The notes: generated by a model not told the origin, from the sequence alone. A DNA stretch of 64,000 bases from Cristatella mucedo (GCA_009760855.2 WPIO01000014.1:3652501-3716500); one strand, 5' to 3'; positions 11,770-24,407 are shown, numbered from the stretch's first letter. Made by a program: numbers and translations.

Positions 11770-12965
11770 GATTTCCTTCGCCTCTACAAGACTGTCTCCC
11801 TAAATCTGCCGTCACTGGAGCCACAGTAACAACAACTGGTAGCAGACAATTGTTTATTCGTATCGAAAAGAGTAACAGACCTTCTATGGCATAGACAAGT
11901 TTCCAAAGCTAAGCTTCGAAATGTTCAATGGAGGAAGACACTTTTTGATTTGGCTTCTGACGCTAGAGAAGACAGTAGCAAAGCTAAAGATTGCTTGAAG
12001 CTAGGCTATAAATCGCTTGCGATACACAATCGGGGTGGGCAACCGACCGACATAAAACAGGACTACCACGGGTCTGAGCAGTGAACTAACTGACTGGGCT
12101 GCTCATGTTACTGACGGATGAGGAGGCCGAGCTTGTGGTCAAGATATTTCGGCTGGAGTAGGATCACCTCTCCTGAGCTGAGATCAGGACAAAGATAGGC
12201 AACGAGACAGTTTAACCACTAGTCAATCCCACCATCAACAGCTCACAAGAGCCGCACAGTCGGCAGGAACTTATTCAGCTGTTACAACAATCTGGCTGCA
12301 ATGCCGAGCGAGGAAGCGGGTACGAGACCGCTTCCGGCCCAGTAGCCGCACCAGCTGACGAGAGTAACAAGAGCCAATTAAGTGCCCATCGGCAGTAGCC
12401 GGAGACGAAAGCGGGGCAGCTGATGATGGCACGCTGCGATGGTGCGTTAGTGGCCTGCGACGAGGCGAAGGCGGCCCGCGAGAGCCACGCCACTAAGTGT
12501 ACCAGCGACATCTCAGCTCCAGTGGCGGAGAGCACCCGAGAGCATCTCAACGGGGAGCACGAAGGAGCACAACTGCGAGATCGCTTCGGTGGATTGGAAC
12601 CCCGAATCTGACTTGAAGCAGCGAAACCGCGAAGATGATGAGTGGAACCCCGAGAATGAAGCTGCCGTTTTGACGAGCCCGGGTGGTTTTCGCAGGACGG
12701 GGTCGGTCGGCGACGAGCACGGTGAGGCCGGCCGTCGGAGCTTGCATGGAGGTGGCCTGAGGGAACCTGTAATGGTGGAAGCTGCCTCCCAGCTTTGCTT
12801 GAAGGTGGGCGACATCTACGAGCGGTTGCTCGCCAGAGGCTGTTCGGACGTGTGCCTCCGAGCTTCGGTCGTAGCCAGCGCCCCGGTTAAGCCTGTCGGA
12901 ACCATTCAAAGTCGTCAGGATTCAGATGATAGAGCCAGAAAGACATATCGCAGGACAGGCAACAA
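11770..12965 (+). repeat. Degraded repeat block with broken frames, unit 1
   Basis: It is paralogous to 21330-22470 (open frames) and to 33510-33933 plus 36652-37240 (split by a hAT element). The frames that are open in unit 2 carry stops and indels here. It always lies upstream of LINE reverse-transcriptase remnants in the same orientation, so it may be the 5' part of a retroelement. I do not recognise a domain. Confidence 0.4.
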
Positions 12966-12974
12966 CTGATGTGA

Positions 12975-13610
12975 TTCTTTGGCACAATGTAGGCTGTCAC
13001 TTCTGTGCAAATGACACACAGTTGTGCTGTTGCTTTGATCGCTGCCAACCCTCCAGCATGTCAAATTCTCTTAATTCCATCACTGCATATAATGTTGACA
13101 TCCGCACAAGGATGCAGCATACTTTCTTACATTGTATGATGATAAATCCAAGTTAGTAGTTATGGGAAAACCAAGTATGAGTTAGAAATTTGAAAATCTA
13201 ACGTTCAAAATTCGCCCTACCAGCGTATCTCCTGTTGAATTTTCACGAAATCTAGCTGTCATTTTTTAAAGGGAGACGCTACCGCACGCGCTCACGAAGT
13301 GCCGCCCGTGCCATCAGACACGACTCGATCTTGAATCTATACCTATCAGATCGACTTCCCCTCCATGCTAAGCATCGCTTTTATGAATCTAATCGTTTAG
13401 CTACAATTCGTAAGTACCTCAAATCCTGTGTAGACCGTACCTTTAGTTCCTATGCTCCCAAAGCCTGGAACTCACTTCCAATTGGTCGGCGTTGCGACAT
13501 TCCCTGACTTGACTACATTTAAAGAGAAGCTAAAATGCATCCACTGATCACAGCATTTAGTGGATCCATGCGATTCGTCCTTTGTGTGCTTACGCATGCT
13601 GACACTGTGC
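12975..13610 (+). mobile_element. LINE reverse-transcriptase remnant, unit 1
   Basis: The sequence contains a decayed ADD box (FCANDTQLCCCF), downstream parts of the RT domain and the C-terminal APKAWNS motif. Frames are broken and an internal part present in units 2 and 3 is missing. Same orientation and family as 22500-23930, 37670-38960 and 44540-46670. Confidence 0.55.
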
Positions 13611-13614
13611 ATGC

Positions 13615-15135
13615 TGCTGTAGTTTGACGCTCCGACAGCACATAAGCGAAGACGACACGGAAACTTCGATTGGGCTCGACCAACCGTGTATTTGGCTAAC
13701 GCTCGCCGCCCAGCGGCTCACTACCGTTTTGCCCTGCACCGGCGTTGACCACTGCCCTTCTCGTTCACTCGCCCCATCCTGCCTGTCATTGGCTGCCAGC
13801 GTCGTGTCAAGGGCGAGCCCAGCCTGCTAGGCAGCATCAAAGGCAAGCCAGCGTGCGGTGTGACTACATGTTCCCGTGATCTCAAGATCACAAATTCCCG
13901 CAGCAGAAACCCTAGTCCAAGATTAAAGCCTCTATAAAGCGAAGGTAAAAGTCCTTGATTTACTGCCCTGCGAATTGTTGTCCGACCAACAGAGTGCTCA
14001 ATCTTCACCAATATTCGCCGTGCGACAGCAAGAACTGGCTGCACAGACAGACAGCTACGAGAGCTGCTGTTTGCGGCCTCAAGTCATTAGTGCATAAACT
14101 GCTACAGCACCTCTGTAACATTAGACAGTATAAATGTTGTCGGGGCCCCCACCCTCAACTTTGCGCCGTCTCCTCAAGCACTCTCAAAAGGCGGGAGGCT
14201 TCGATCATTATATTTTATCACGTGTTAGCATACTTTGAAGGTCCGGTGCATTTCACTTGTGGCAGTAGATATGCCCTCTCAGACCTAGGCAGCGTATTTA
14301 GACGGTATGTTGTCTGCGTCCATTAGCAGCCACCATTTTTGGAAATGGGCACAAATCGGTTCATGTGGCGGGCCATCCTTAATTTCATTATGCGGTTAAT
14401 GGATCAATTGCTCGAATTTTTTAAAATAATTGCGTTGTTTCGAGAAATATGAGTATGCTTCATCGCTACCACCAGCGTTATCTGACACTTTTGATAGACG
14501 GACGCGCGCGACCGATAGAGAGATGCGCGCATTGCGTTCTTTTCGCGGTTGCTTGGTGCAATAGATTCTCATATGAATCACCACCTCTGATTCCTAATGT
14601 ATTCCCTATCGCTAGTGAATTACTGCATATCCATTCTTTCTTCAAGACCCAAGAACCTACTAATGAACGATGCCTATAGACTTTAACAGCCTCACAGAGT
14701 CTCGTTATTTCGTAATTCTAAATTTGGGTGCTTCATTTGATTGACAGCTAGTGGTAGTATACCGTTTGTCTTTGCTTTTAACCGAGAGCTCCGAAGAGTA
14801 CTTCACTGAAAATGCATTATATTTTAAGAAAACTCATGCAAGATATAAATAAAAAAATACGAATATACGCACCAACATGCAATACTGACCTTAGTTGGTC
14901 ACTTACATGAAAACGGTGTGCAAAAGGCTGATATGTTTCAATTTGGTACCGGTTGATAAAGTATTCAGCCAGGTTCCATGGTAACATCACTAGATGCATA
15001 ATTTAAATAATTATTTTGTACCGACGGGAATAAAGAATGTAATAAAATTCCCTTGCCCAAGTACTCCCAAGCGAGTGAAAATCAACTCACCACCGTACTC
15101 GCTGCTTAGCCAATAGTACTGATTCGGGAATGCCT
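13615..15135. other. Non-coding spacer between unit 1 and TspO-like copy 2
   Basis: It holds duplicated flank DNA. 13620-13950 is paralogous to 23990-24330 and in part to 39000-39180; 13955-14340 to 26520-26930; 14340-15135 to 26930-27715 and 39245-40070. It includes the block CTCAGACCTAGGCAGCG at 14279. No supported gene. Confidence 0.45.
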
Positions 15136-15974
15136 TCAAACGACTTCAAGCTTTTTCTCCGTAGTAGCAACCCGAGGCTCAGAACAGCCAACGGGGCTCT
15201 TAAAATGACGCCAGAACATCACAAAGATCTTGACAGCTAGCAGTGTAGCACTGAGCGCCAATAGAACTATGGTGTATATCGAATATGGCTGCGGGTCCAG
15301 TGGGTTGTAGTTTTTCTGCACACTGCCCGACAGTGCTATGCAGAGGACTATATATGGGGAAAACGTGTATCTCAAGTAGCGGTCGAACACGAATGTCTCC
15401 AGGATAAACCACGCGACGACCTCAGCATTTAGTACGACCAACGCAATCCAGCAAGACGTTGCCATGGCGACTCCACCCAGGTAGACCAGACACATGATGA
15501 AGTTTAGAAGAGTAGCAATTGAGATCCACGTGGCGTAGAATGCGATGCCGTTCTGCACGAACAGGCGAACCAGCCAAATGTGGCGCTGCTGACCATCGCT
15601 CACGAGCTTTTCCCGAAGAGATTCCAACCGCCGGTAGGATGCGATGTTGCAGACGTAAAGCGTAAAAACCATGAGCGCAATGACGACAACGCCGCCGGCC
15701 AGTTGTTCTCTGTCAAACAGTACTATCCACACAGCGTTCAGGATCATATTGATAATATATGAGATGTAAAAGTAGAATGGAATGATTTCTGGATCATTGT
15801 AAATGTGGCCGCCAGTCTTCGGATACGGGATGCAGATGGTGGCGAGGCCATAGACAAGCAGCAAGGCCTGCCACAAGTAGATGGCACCCCAAATTGCGAA
15901 AGTAGCGCCGGTAGGCGTTATGTTTGTATTATACTTGTCCGAGACCGCCCCTACTGATGACACCAGGATTCCCA
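15136..15974 (-). CDS. TspO/MBR-like membrane protein, copy 2, exon 2
   Basis: Exon 2 encodes about 278 residues with several hydrophobic segments and the TspO-type stretch TPTGATFAIWGAIYLWQALL. It is nearly the same protein as copy 3 (differences include Ala/Ile at REQL-A/I-GG and Cys/Gly near SPVG) and close to copies 1 and 4. The acceptor at 15975-15976 follows TTTCGTATTTCAG, with a branch-point-like TACTAA about 45 nt upstream. Joining to exon 1 at 18567 keeps the frame (phase 1) and gives a protein of about 311 residues. An alternative is a single-exon gene starting at 16050 (304 codons), but its N-terminus fits the family less well. Confidence 0.7.
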
Positions 15975-15976
15975 CT

Positions 15977-18566
15977 GAAATACGAAACAACGACAATAGG
16001 CGCCAATCTGCCAACTCCTTAGTACAAAGCATGCTACGATCAGTGCCCATGCGTAGATATACTGAGTTATGTCAGTGCAGGGCAGGCGTAACGAAGCTCA
16101 AAGCGTTGCTTTAGAGCTTGAAAACACACAGTGTAGCAGCTACGATATCTCAGGCCCGAGGACGTTATAAACGTTTCGCAAAGCTACTGAGAGAAGGAAC
16201 ATGAGCCACAGTAAGACAGTAGAAAACGAGCATAGGTGAGCCATGGCCAATAAAAGTGATCTTACACTAACGAATTGTGCCATCTTCACAGTTAAAGTCT
16301 ACTTTCAACTACGCACTTTCGTGAAAACTCGGGCCTGAGTGAACTTTCACTAAAGAACCGTGCCTTCTTCACAGTTTAATTCTACTTTCAACTGCGCACT
16401 TTCGTGAAAATTCGGGCCTGCTTAGCCAAGAATACCACCGGCAAAGCGGTCTGCCCATTAACAAAGTCAGGTCTAGACTAATGCGACTCTACTTCAGTTG
16501 AAACTCCTCCTCCTTGTCCAACAAGACTCCTACACTAAGAGAAAAACTTTAAGCACCATTTTTGTACCACGACCGTTGCTCCTGCAATGTGATATCACTT
16601 CTCAATGACCTGCACTTGCTCTCTGCCAAGCGGCGTATCGACATACGCTTAGATCCGGTCATTCATTGCTCCACCCATTCCAAAATACTTCCTAATTAGA
16701 CTGGGATATTTGCATCGCACCCCACTCTTTTCTGACTTAATTCAATCAGCTGTATCTTTAACCAAACTCAAATCCTCCGCAGGCCGCGCATTCAGTCCAA
16801 CTGCTCCTAAAGCCACTACCGACTTAGATAACGACATCTCCTGACTTGATGCCCTACAGGTTATCACCGCCATAGCTTAATCCATGTGGAGTGCGCTTGT
16901 GTTTGCTTATTTATCTAGATTCTGTACATGCAACCACAAACCATTGAAATGCTTCTAATTAAGCAACATGATTAATGCCTAGAAAGAGATTAAGTTTACT
17001 TCGCGCGTTATGCCAATGCATTGTTATTATTATCTTTAACCGCGTCGTATATCCTTTGGTTTTTTCATGCATATTGCACTTATATCTTACTTACTAAGCC
17101 TTCCCCGATTCCTTTGAACTCCGACTGTCATTTTTTCTTGAAGGGCCAATAATATTTTTGGAGTTGCTGATTAGGTACATTCTTGCAGCTTCAGGACAAC
17201 GAACCAAGTTATCGTTATAATGGCTTCGATGAGCTCTTTCGAAGCGCACATTCAGCCTCTTCCAACGCGGGTCTTTACATTACCTTACGAGGTACGCGAT
17301 ACTGAAAAACTAATCCGATTTGCACCTCTTCTGAGGACAGAGGCGGTGTCTGCGTCCAGAAAAGACTGCCATTTCTTTTGTAAAGATGTAAAGGAAGGCA
17401 TAGCTGAGACTAACTAGATCTGCCGCGTTGTGAACCGCTGCCGTAAGCTCGGTCAATCTTCAGATGGTGCCACCAGTCTTAACAAAATACTATAAAGTCA
17501 TTCCAGCGCCACCCAAGAATTATTAGACTCGGCTCCCGGCTACTCTGGCGGCATTGGAGCGCAGCGAGACCAAACGGGCAGCGAATCTACGTTAAGCAGT
17601 GCATCAGCATTAAGCCGTTAGTCGCCATGCTTCACGAAAGCCCAGAAGCCCCGGTTGCTCCGGCGTTGGATAGCAGAGAGACCAAGCGAGCAGTGAATCA
17701 ATTGAGCCGTTAGATGCCTCCCTTCATGAAAACCCAAAAGACCACCGGAAAGGCCAAAACGATTCCTGCGAGGGGCTACCGGGCGTAATAATGTATTTAA
17801 CAAAATAATCGACGCATGCAGTACATGGCGGCTGCGGAGGCTTGCCATCGTCGTGAAGTCAATCTTCCTTCTAAATATACCAATCCAAAGACTTCCCTCC
17901 TGAAATGGGCTACCAGAGCGACACGCCCACGGCACGCACGCGCGCTCTCAGTATTGGTTTGTTGGGGGGGGGACTACTCGTTCTTTTCAAAGGAACCGTA
18001 TTGCTGACTGGCTAGTTAGGTTATTCCTCTATCGTTTGAAGAGACCCTTCGAGCGATACGAAGTTTCACGTGCTTTGTCGTTCTGGTCCTCCGTCTATGT
18101 GCGTCGCGGCCCAGCATCGACGCATGTGACCTAAATAAGGGGAATTATTTCCCCGTCAGAGTGTCTCCCCTAGAGCTTTCGAGGAGCGTGGAGACAGGAT
18201 CGAACTCGACTACCGGCGACACTGTGCGCCTGCGAATAAAGTTCGACAAAATCCCCTGTTGGAGATATGCGACGCGATCCCGCGAACGCCGACGAACTCA
18301 CGAACATCGAGGTAATGAATGGTAGGTAGACTCGCGCCCGAGACGCTCCACGGGCGGGGCAACCTACTTACTGCGACCCACTTGCGCTCCAAACCGCCAG
18401 TCGGGAGTGAAGGTCCCGCTTCAGCAGCGTTGAAGCGCGCCTATCGTCATCTCCCCGCGAACGTTCGGCATAACAGTACTATTTCGCTGACGCTGACAGC
18501 GAGCCAGCGTCGAAGTGAGCTCTGCGTACGCAGCACTGTGTGACTTCGCACAGCGCATTGGCTTAC
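15977..18566 (-). other. Putative intron of TspO-like copy 2
   Basis: A stretch of about 2.6 kb without a supported gene. It includes a short internal duplication near 16320-16410 (CACTTTCGTGAAAA occurs twice) and a G run at 17965-17973. The segment 16430-18060 is paralogous to 28820-30600 of unit 3. Confidence 0.45.
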
Positions 18567-18663
18567 GAGTTCCAGCCGGCAGTGCATTGAAAAAGATAGC
18601 CACCCAAAAGGCTAGGAAAGAGCCGACGATAAGTAGGATTCTCCAAGGACTTTGGCACGCCAT
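18567..18663 (-). CDS. TspO/MBR-like membrane protein, copy 2, exon 1
   Basis: A 97-nt exon encodes 32 residues, starting MACQSPWRILLIVG and ending NALPAGT, plus one base of a split codon. It forms the first membrane segment, as expected before the ISDKYY/VSDKYN region of exon 2. The donor is C^GTAAGC (GT at 18565-18566). The ATG lies behind an in-frame stop in a CpG-rich leader and has G at +4. The match of phase, donor, acceptor and membrane topology across units is the evidence; no transcript is available. Confidence 0.55.
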
Positions 18664-18900
18664 TCCTGCAGCCGGCGGAGCCGATTCGTCAGACCGCGTT
18701 TAGCCTCTTTCTTCTACAATGCGCAGCGGAGCGTCGGCGACTTCGCGGCGGCGCGGTAGGGCTGCTAGCGAGCAGCAGCCGGCGGCGTCGAACGGCAGGC
18801 GTCGTATAGGCTGCTCCGCTGGGCTGCCTCGACCTGCCCGGCCGCCACTGCAAGCTAGAATGCCCTCACCAAAGACCGGGGTCGCGATGACGACCAAATG
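18664..18900 (-). promoter_or_regulatory. GC/CpG-rich block upstream of TspO-like copy 2
   Basis: It corresponds to the block at 9885-10130 and is very similar to 30977-31215 and 41841-42080. It sits directly upstream of exon 1 on the minus strand and is the likely promoter or 5' UTR. Both strands have 65-71-codon frames that are conserved only because the DNA is recently duplicated. Confidence 0.4.
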
Positions 18901-18984
18901 CGTGCCGCACGTGAGCAGCCAGTTGTGTAAGTAACTGCCAGCGGTTAGGGCCGGGGCCGCAACGACGGACCGTACGAGTGCCGC

Positions 18985-19190
18985 ACGTGATCAGCTAGTT
19001 GTGTAACTCCCGCTGGTTAAGGTACTCCCCTTAACGACTGAGGTCAAGGTGAATGTACGCGGATAGACCGAGGTCGTGGGCTCGAGCCCCCGAATCATAT
19101 ATGAAGCGCATGAATACAGATTATGTTCTCCTACGGCATTATACAAATAAATTATATTTACATTTAAATTTAAACCTTACCACTTAGGGG
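18985..19190 (+). repeat. tRNA-like SINE candidate
   Basis: GACCGAGGTCGTGGGCTCGA followed by GCCCCCG resembles a tRNA T-arm with a pol III B box, and the segment ends in A/T-rich DNA. A second copy lies at about 42190-42350, and the unit-3 copy is truncated near 31375. An A box could not be placed with certainty. Confidence 0.35.
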
Positions 19191-20095
19191 AGGAACCGCA
19201 GTACAAGCCGGTGGCCACGTGACGTTAGGGCCGGTCCCCCACCATCCTCTGCTATGCCATCACGTAATGCAACTGAGACTAGAGTGCGCCGCTCCCTTAA
19301 AGAGGCAAGCGGTACTTCGAGCAATTAGCGGCGTCATCTAGATGGACAAACTCAAAGGCGGGTTGGCAGCGAGGAACGATAGAGAATCCACTCAGCGGCA
19401 CGAACGGCGTGCACTGCGCTTTGCCTACTTGGTTGTACAGCTAGCTCAATCTGGTTGGCGCCGTCGGACCCTATAGTACCGAATAAACAATGGAATCGGA
19501 CGCGACAGCGGGTCAGATCGTATTTACTTAACTGATGGCTCCATTGCGGCGTACCGCCCCTGGATTGGCTCGCTGACTATGCGGAGGCCGCCACCAGCCA
19601 CTACCGCGATTCCCACTTCCTCGCGGACGCCGCCGACTCTGTGGCGGACGCCGCCGCCTTCCTCGCGGACGCCGCCACCTTCCTCGCGGACGCCGCCGCC
19701 TTCCTCGTGGTCGCCGCCACCTTCCATTTTACAGTCATGTCAGTGCAGGGCAGGCGTAACAATGCTCGAACCGTTGCTTTAGAGCTTGAAAACACAGTGT
19801 AGCAGCTACAATATCTCAGGCCCGAGGACGTTTTAAATGTTTCGCTTGGCAACCTGCAAACACTTCGCTTGGCGAACCTGCCCGGCAGCTTTTAAGAGCC
19901 AGTATGCCTGACACTTAAGGCCGGGGCCGCGACGACGGACCGTACGCATTCTGCACGGGAGAAGTTAGTTGCGTAAGCAACGTCGTACGTATGCCCCACG
20001 TGAGAAGCTAGTTATGTAAGTACCAATAAGCCCGCCAGTCAGGGAGATGACCTGCAGTACCAACCGGTGGCCGCGCGCCCGGCGACGTTCGCCTG
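19190..20095. repeat. Duplicated non-coding block of unit 2
   Basis: Paralogous to 31375-32250 and in part to 42350-42790. It includes a short GC-rich tandem stretch at about 19618-19725 built from a GGACGCCGCC-like motif. Frames reading it as Ala/Ser/Arg or Pro repeats are not supported as genes. Confidence 0.45.
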
Positions 20096-20096
20096 G

Positions 20097-20098
<2 letters not shown>

Positions 20099-20174
<76 letters not shown>
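20099..20174. repeat. (CT)n microsatellite, unit 2
   Basis: An uninterrupted CT tract at the position of the compound CT/CA/CT tract of unit 1. No CA repeats are present. Confidence 0.95.
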
Positions 20175-20175
<1 letters not shown>

Positions 20176-20849
20176 TGTGTTTTCTCGACCCAGTTATGCA
20201 ACTGAGATGAGAGTGCACCACTCACGTAAAGAGGCAAGCGGTGCGGCGAGCGATTAGCGGCGGCCTCTAGATAAAATATAACGCAAAGGCGCGTTTCCAG
20301 TGAGGAATGATCGAGAATCCACCAGCCAGAAGCTTCACGAACGGCGTGTACTGGTCATATCGCTCCACCTACAAGGATGCGCAGTTAGCTCAGTCCGACT
20401 GGCGCCGTCAGGCCCAATGGTGCCAAGTAAGCAATGATGGAAGGCAAATGCGTCAGCGGGTCGGTAAATCTTACTTAACCGATGGCTCTATTGCGGGCTA
20501 TCGGTTTGACACCAGCCGCACCTGGATTGGCTCACTGATCTGAAGGCTGGCAACGCGAAGGCCGCTGCCCCTACTGCCACGACTTCCATAAGAGCATTTC
20601 GCATTAGCGGAGCCGTCCACGCTGTTCCCCGATTAGCGCGGGAAGGTCGGAGCCAGCGTTTCGCATGCCTGCTGCTGTTGTAATTAGAACGAACGCCTCA
20701 CCTGCAGCTAATGGTTAAGCAATTGAAAATATTCAGCATCCGGCCACTAACGTACGCCTCACCTGAGGACAACGGTTAAGCAATCTACGCAAGCAGTGTC
20801 TGGTCCACGAATATACGGGATATTACCTGACGCAGCTACGTTCCCCAAC

Positions 20850-21318
20850 TGGTGATTCATCGAGCACTTAAGTATGCACGCCTGAGAGGATTGCAGAAGC
20901 ACCTGTTTATCGGTTACATACAAGCTCGTACAAACCTCAAATCCCTTGGAGACCGTGCATTTAGTTCGTATGCTCCCAAAGCATGGAGCCCCCTCCCAGC
21001 TTGCGTCAGAACATCCCCTGACTTGACCACATTTAAAAAGAACTTAAAAACACCTATTTAGGATAACATTTAGTGGGTCCCTGTGATTCGTCCTTCATAT
21101 GCTTATGCGTGCTGACACTGTGCATTCTGCCACTAAGCACATTTGCATGCTGACCCTGTGTATGTCAACCCTAACCATTTCATTCATGTTGTTTATCAAG
21201 CATGATCTTACTCACCATTCAATCGCGTTTCCTTATGCAGCAAATGTAAAGTGCCTAGAAAGAGATTGAGTTCTCTGAGGGCGCTTTATCAAGTGCATTA
21301 TTATTATTATAAGCTTTC
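20850..21318 (+). mobile_element. 5'-truncated CR1/L2-like LINE 3' end, unit 2
   Basis: A 69-codon frame (20852-21061) contains YAPKAWSPLPACVRTSPDLT followed by TFKKNLKT, the usual C-terminus of CR1/L2-type LINE polyproteins. The 3' UTR has the CTAGAAAGAGATTGAGTTC block and a TTA-repeat tail at about 21297-21310. Confidence 0.65.
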
Positions 21319-21329
21319 GCCACCCTGAG

Positions 21330-22470
21330 ATTTCCTTTGCCCCTACAAGACGCCCTCCCTACATCTGCCGTCACTGGAGCCACAGTAACAACAACTGGTA
21401 GCAGAAAATGGTTTTTTGGTATCGAAAAGAGTAACAGACCTTCTATGGCATAGACGAGGTTCCCAATGCTAATGCTTCGAAATGTTTAATGGAGGAAAGC
21501 ACTTCTTGCCTTGGCTTCTGACGCTAGAGAAGACTAAAGCTGAAGATTGCTTGAAGCAAGGCTAAAAATCGCTTGCAGTACACAATCGGCGTGGGCAACC
21601 GGCTGACATAAAACAGGACTACCACGAGTCTGAGCAGTGAACCGATTGTGCTGCTTATGTTACTGACGGATGAGGAGGCCGAGCTTGCGGTCAAGAGATT
21701 TCGACTGGAGCAGGATCAGCTCTCCGAAGCTGAGATCAGGACAAAGATAGACAACGAGACAGTTTCGCCGCCGGTTGATCCTACCATCAACAGCTCACAA
21801 GAGCCGCACAGTCGGCAGGAACCTATTCAGCGGTTACAACAATCTGGCTGCAATGCCGGGCGAGGAAGCGGGTACGAGACCGCTTCCGGCCCAGTAGCCG
21901 CACCAGCTGACGAGAGCAACAAGAGCAAAGTAATCGGCAGTAGCCTGAGGCGAAAGCGGGGCAGCTGATGATGGCACACTGCGATGATGCGTTACTGGCC
22001 TGCGACGAGGCGAAGGCGGCCTGCGAGAGCAACTCCGCTGAGTGTACCCGCGATAACCGCTCATCGGCGGAGAGCACCCGAGAGCGTCTCAATGGAGAGC
22101 ACGGAGGAGCACAAATGGGAGATCCCTTCGGAGGATTGGATTCCTGAATGTGACTTGAAGCAGCGTCACCGCGAAGACGACGCGGCGGAGTGGAACTCCG
22201 AGAATGAAGCGGCCTTTTTGACGAGCCGGGGGGGGGGGTTTCGCAGGACGGGGGCCGGCCATCGGTGCTTGCATGGAGGTGACCTGATGGAACCTGTAAT
22301 GGTGGAAGCTGCGCCCCAGCTTTGCTTGAAGGTGGATGACATCTACGAGCGGCTGCTCACCAGAGGCTGTTCTGACGTGTTACGATCGCAGCCAGCACCC
22401 CGGTTAAGCCTGTCGGAACCATTCAACTTCGTCCGTACTCAGATGATAGAGCCAGAAAGACATATCGCAG
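21330..22470 (+). repeat. Repeat block with open frames of unknown nature, unit 2
   Basis: Frames of 106 codons (21648-21968, rich in Glu, Ser, Arg) and 223 codons (21984-22655) are open here. The first is shared with unit 3 up to the hAT insertion there. The second runs into LINE reverse-transcriptase sequence (ADDTHLYCCF), so the block may be the 5' region of a LINE or a fusion of repeats. No domain recognised. Confidence 0.35.
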
Positions 22471-22499
22471 GACAGGCAACAACTGATGTGATTGCCAAG

Positions 22500-22870
22500 C
22501 ACAATCTAGGCTTTCACTTCTGTGCAGATGACACACACTTGTACTGTTGCTTTTATCCCTCCCGTCCTCCAGCGTGTCGAATTCTCTTAATTCCATCACT
22601 GCATGTTTTGATGACATCCGCACAAGGATGCAGCCAACTGTTTTACATTGTTTGATGATAAATCCAAGTTTAATAGTTATGGGCAAACCAAGTGTGAGTT
22701 AGAAATTTAAAAATCTAACGTTCAAAATTGGCCCTACCAGCATATCTCTTGTTGAATCTGCAAGAAATATAGCTGTCATTTTCCAAAGGGAGACGCTACC
22801 GAACGTGCTTTTGAACTGCCACCCGTGCCATCAGGGTCTGGCACGACTCGATCTTGAACCGTCTCTACGA
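22500..22870 (+). mobile_element. LINE reverse-transcriptase remnant, unit 2 (5' part)
   Basis: It contains the ADD box of the RT (CADDTHLYCCFYP) and following palm-domain remnants with several frame changes. It is interrupted at about 22870 by a different retroelement fragment and resumes at about 23360. Confidence 0.55.
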
Positions 22871-22874
22871 CGCC

Positions 22875-23345
22875 TTGCCGGATCACTTGCAACAATGAAT
22901 GCTGGACAGATGCACTAAGGTGAGCGACAGCTCACTGCACTCGGACCTCGTCGTCAACAATTGGACAACCACAATCATCATCGACGTGGCGTTCTCGTTC
23001 GACCACGACGACGATGCCTTGGCGAAAGCCACGGGTCGGAAGATCATGAAATACGCAGGTATCTCGCATGACTTTCGGTCCCAGGGCGTCAGGGTCTGTC
23101 CTGCTGTTCTTCGTCGGAGTACTGGCGTCTTGTTACCCGGGTTATGATCGGCGCCTTAATGCCCTTGGCGTCAAAGCTGCTTACCGGAAGCCTTCCCGGA
23201 AACAATGCATAAGCGACGAGGCGTGTGCTTATCGAAAAATTGTTGGCCCAGTTCTCTGCAGTGGTAATCAATGTGCTGTCGTTCAACACGGTTACGCTCA
23301 GCCCGAGGTGGAGGACCTTCACTTGCTTAGTATCTATACTCTCCA
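22875..23345 (+). mobile_element. Nested fragment of another non-LTR retroelement, unit 2
   Basis: An 82-codon frame (22899-23147) reads SDLVVNNWTTTIIIDVAFSF and DHDDDALAKATGRKIMKY. This resembles the conserved C-terminal region of R2-like/tick-type LINE polyproteins (pattern DLV...IIDV..PF....AL..A...K..KY). The same frame is unchanged in unit 3 (38003-38251). It splits the other LINE. Confidence 0.4.
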
Positions 23346-23359
23346 ATAAAATATGTTTT

Positions 23360-23935
23360 CCATGGGATCACGTCAGCTCTAATGTCAAGTCTGTCTATTT
23401 TCGGCTACGTAACATTTCCAAAAGTCGGGCTTGCTTAGACAAGGATACTACATCTAAATTGGTCCATGCAGTTGTGGCATCCCGGCTCGACTTCTCTAAC
23501 TCACTGCTTGATGGTCTACCGGCATGTCCAATCAGGCGCTTTCAGTTGGTGCAAAACCCTGCACCTAGGCTTGTCTATCGTGGGCGTCGCAGTTGCCACA
23601 GAACACCACTTCTCGCCAACCTACGCATAAACTCAGTCAACCAGCACATCCATTTCTAGGGTCTGCCACTCACTTTTAGATTCATTCGTTCTTTGGCTCC
23701 AACATACCTATCAGATCGGCTCCCCCTCCATGCTAAGCATCGCTTTTTTTAATCTAATCGTTTAGCTAAAACTCGTAAGTACCTCAAATCCTGTGTAGAC
23801 CGTACCTTTAGTTCCTATGCTCCCAAACCCCGGAACAAACTTCCAATTGGTCGGCGTTGCGACATTCCCTGACTTGACTACATTTAAAGAGAAGCTAAAA
23901 TGCATCCACTGATCACAGCATTTAGTGGATCCATG
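23360..23935 (+). mobile_element. LINE reverse-transcriptase remnant, unit 2 (3' part)
   Basis: The frame at 23225-23659 contains KLVHAVVASRLDFSNSLLDG and RRFQLVQNPAPRLV. This is the hallmark C-terminal pattern of CR1/L2/Jockey RT proteins (usually SRLDYCNSLL ... LQ.VQN.AARL). The downstream APKP.N motif and 3' part follow in broken frames. Confidence 0.65.
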
Positions 23936-23939
23936 CGAT

Positions 23940-24400
23940 TCGTCCTTTGTTTGCATACGCATGCTGACACTGTGCATGCTGCTGTAGTTTGACCCGCTCC
24001 GACAGCACATAAGCGAAGACGACACGGAAACTTCAATTGGGCTCGACCAACCATGTATTTGGCTAACGCTCGCATCCCAGTGGCTCACAACCGTTTTCCC
24101 CTGCATCCGCGTTTCCACTGCCCTTCTCGTTCACTCGCTCCATCCTGCCTGTCATTGGCTGCCTGCGTCGCGTCAAGGGCGAGCCCAGCCTGCTAGGCGT
24201 AGTCAAAGGCAAGCCAGCGTGCCGTGAGAATACATGTTCCCGTGATCTCAAGATTACAAATTCTAGCAGCAAGAAACCTAGTCCAACATTAAAGCCTCTA
24301 CAAAGCAAAGGTAAAAGTCCGTGATGTAGTCTGAGAAACAACGAGGGCGCTGCAATTCCGAATGCTGATGAAGCTGGCGGCTGCCCATTTCCTTCGCCCC
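23940..24400. repeat. Duplicated non-coding block
   Basis: Paralogous to 13560-13950 (unit 1) and in part to 38940-39180 (unit 3). No gene is supported; small frames here differ between copies. Confidence 0.4.
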
Positions 24401-24407
24401 CGTCGTG

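Noticed and set aside
15975-16050. N-terminal MGTDRSMLCTKELADWRLLS stretch as the true start of the TspO-like protein
   Set aside because: It ends in a strong splice acceptor, is missing in copy 3 because of an indel, and a better N-terminal exon with matching phase lies upstream. Not excluded without transcripts.
18421-18934. Overlapping frames of 60-80 codons on both strands of the CpG-rich block
   Set aside because: They are conserved between units only because the DNA is recently duplicated; the block is better explained as leader/promoter, apart from the 97-nt exon 1.
20380-20410. tRNA gene suggested by TTAGCTCAGTCCGACTGG (also near 10797, 32580)
   Set aside because: The segment looks like a pol III A box, but no B box or cloverleaf follows at the right distance.
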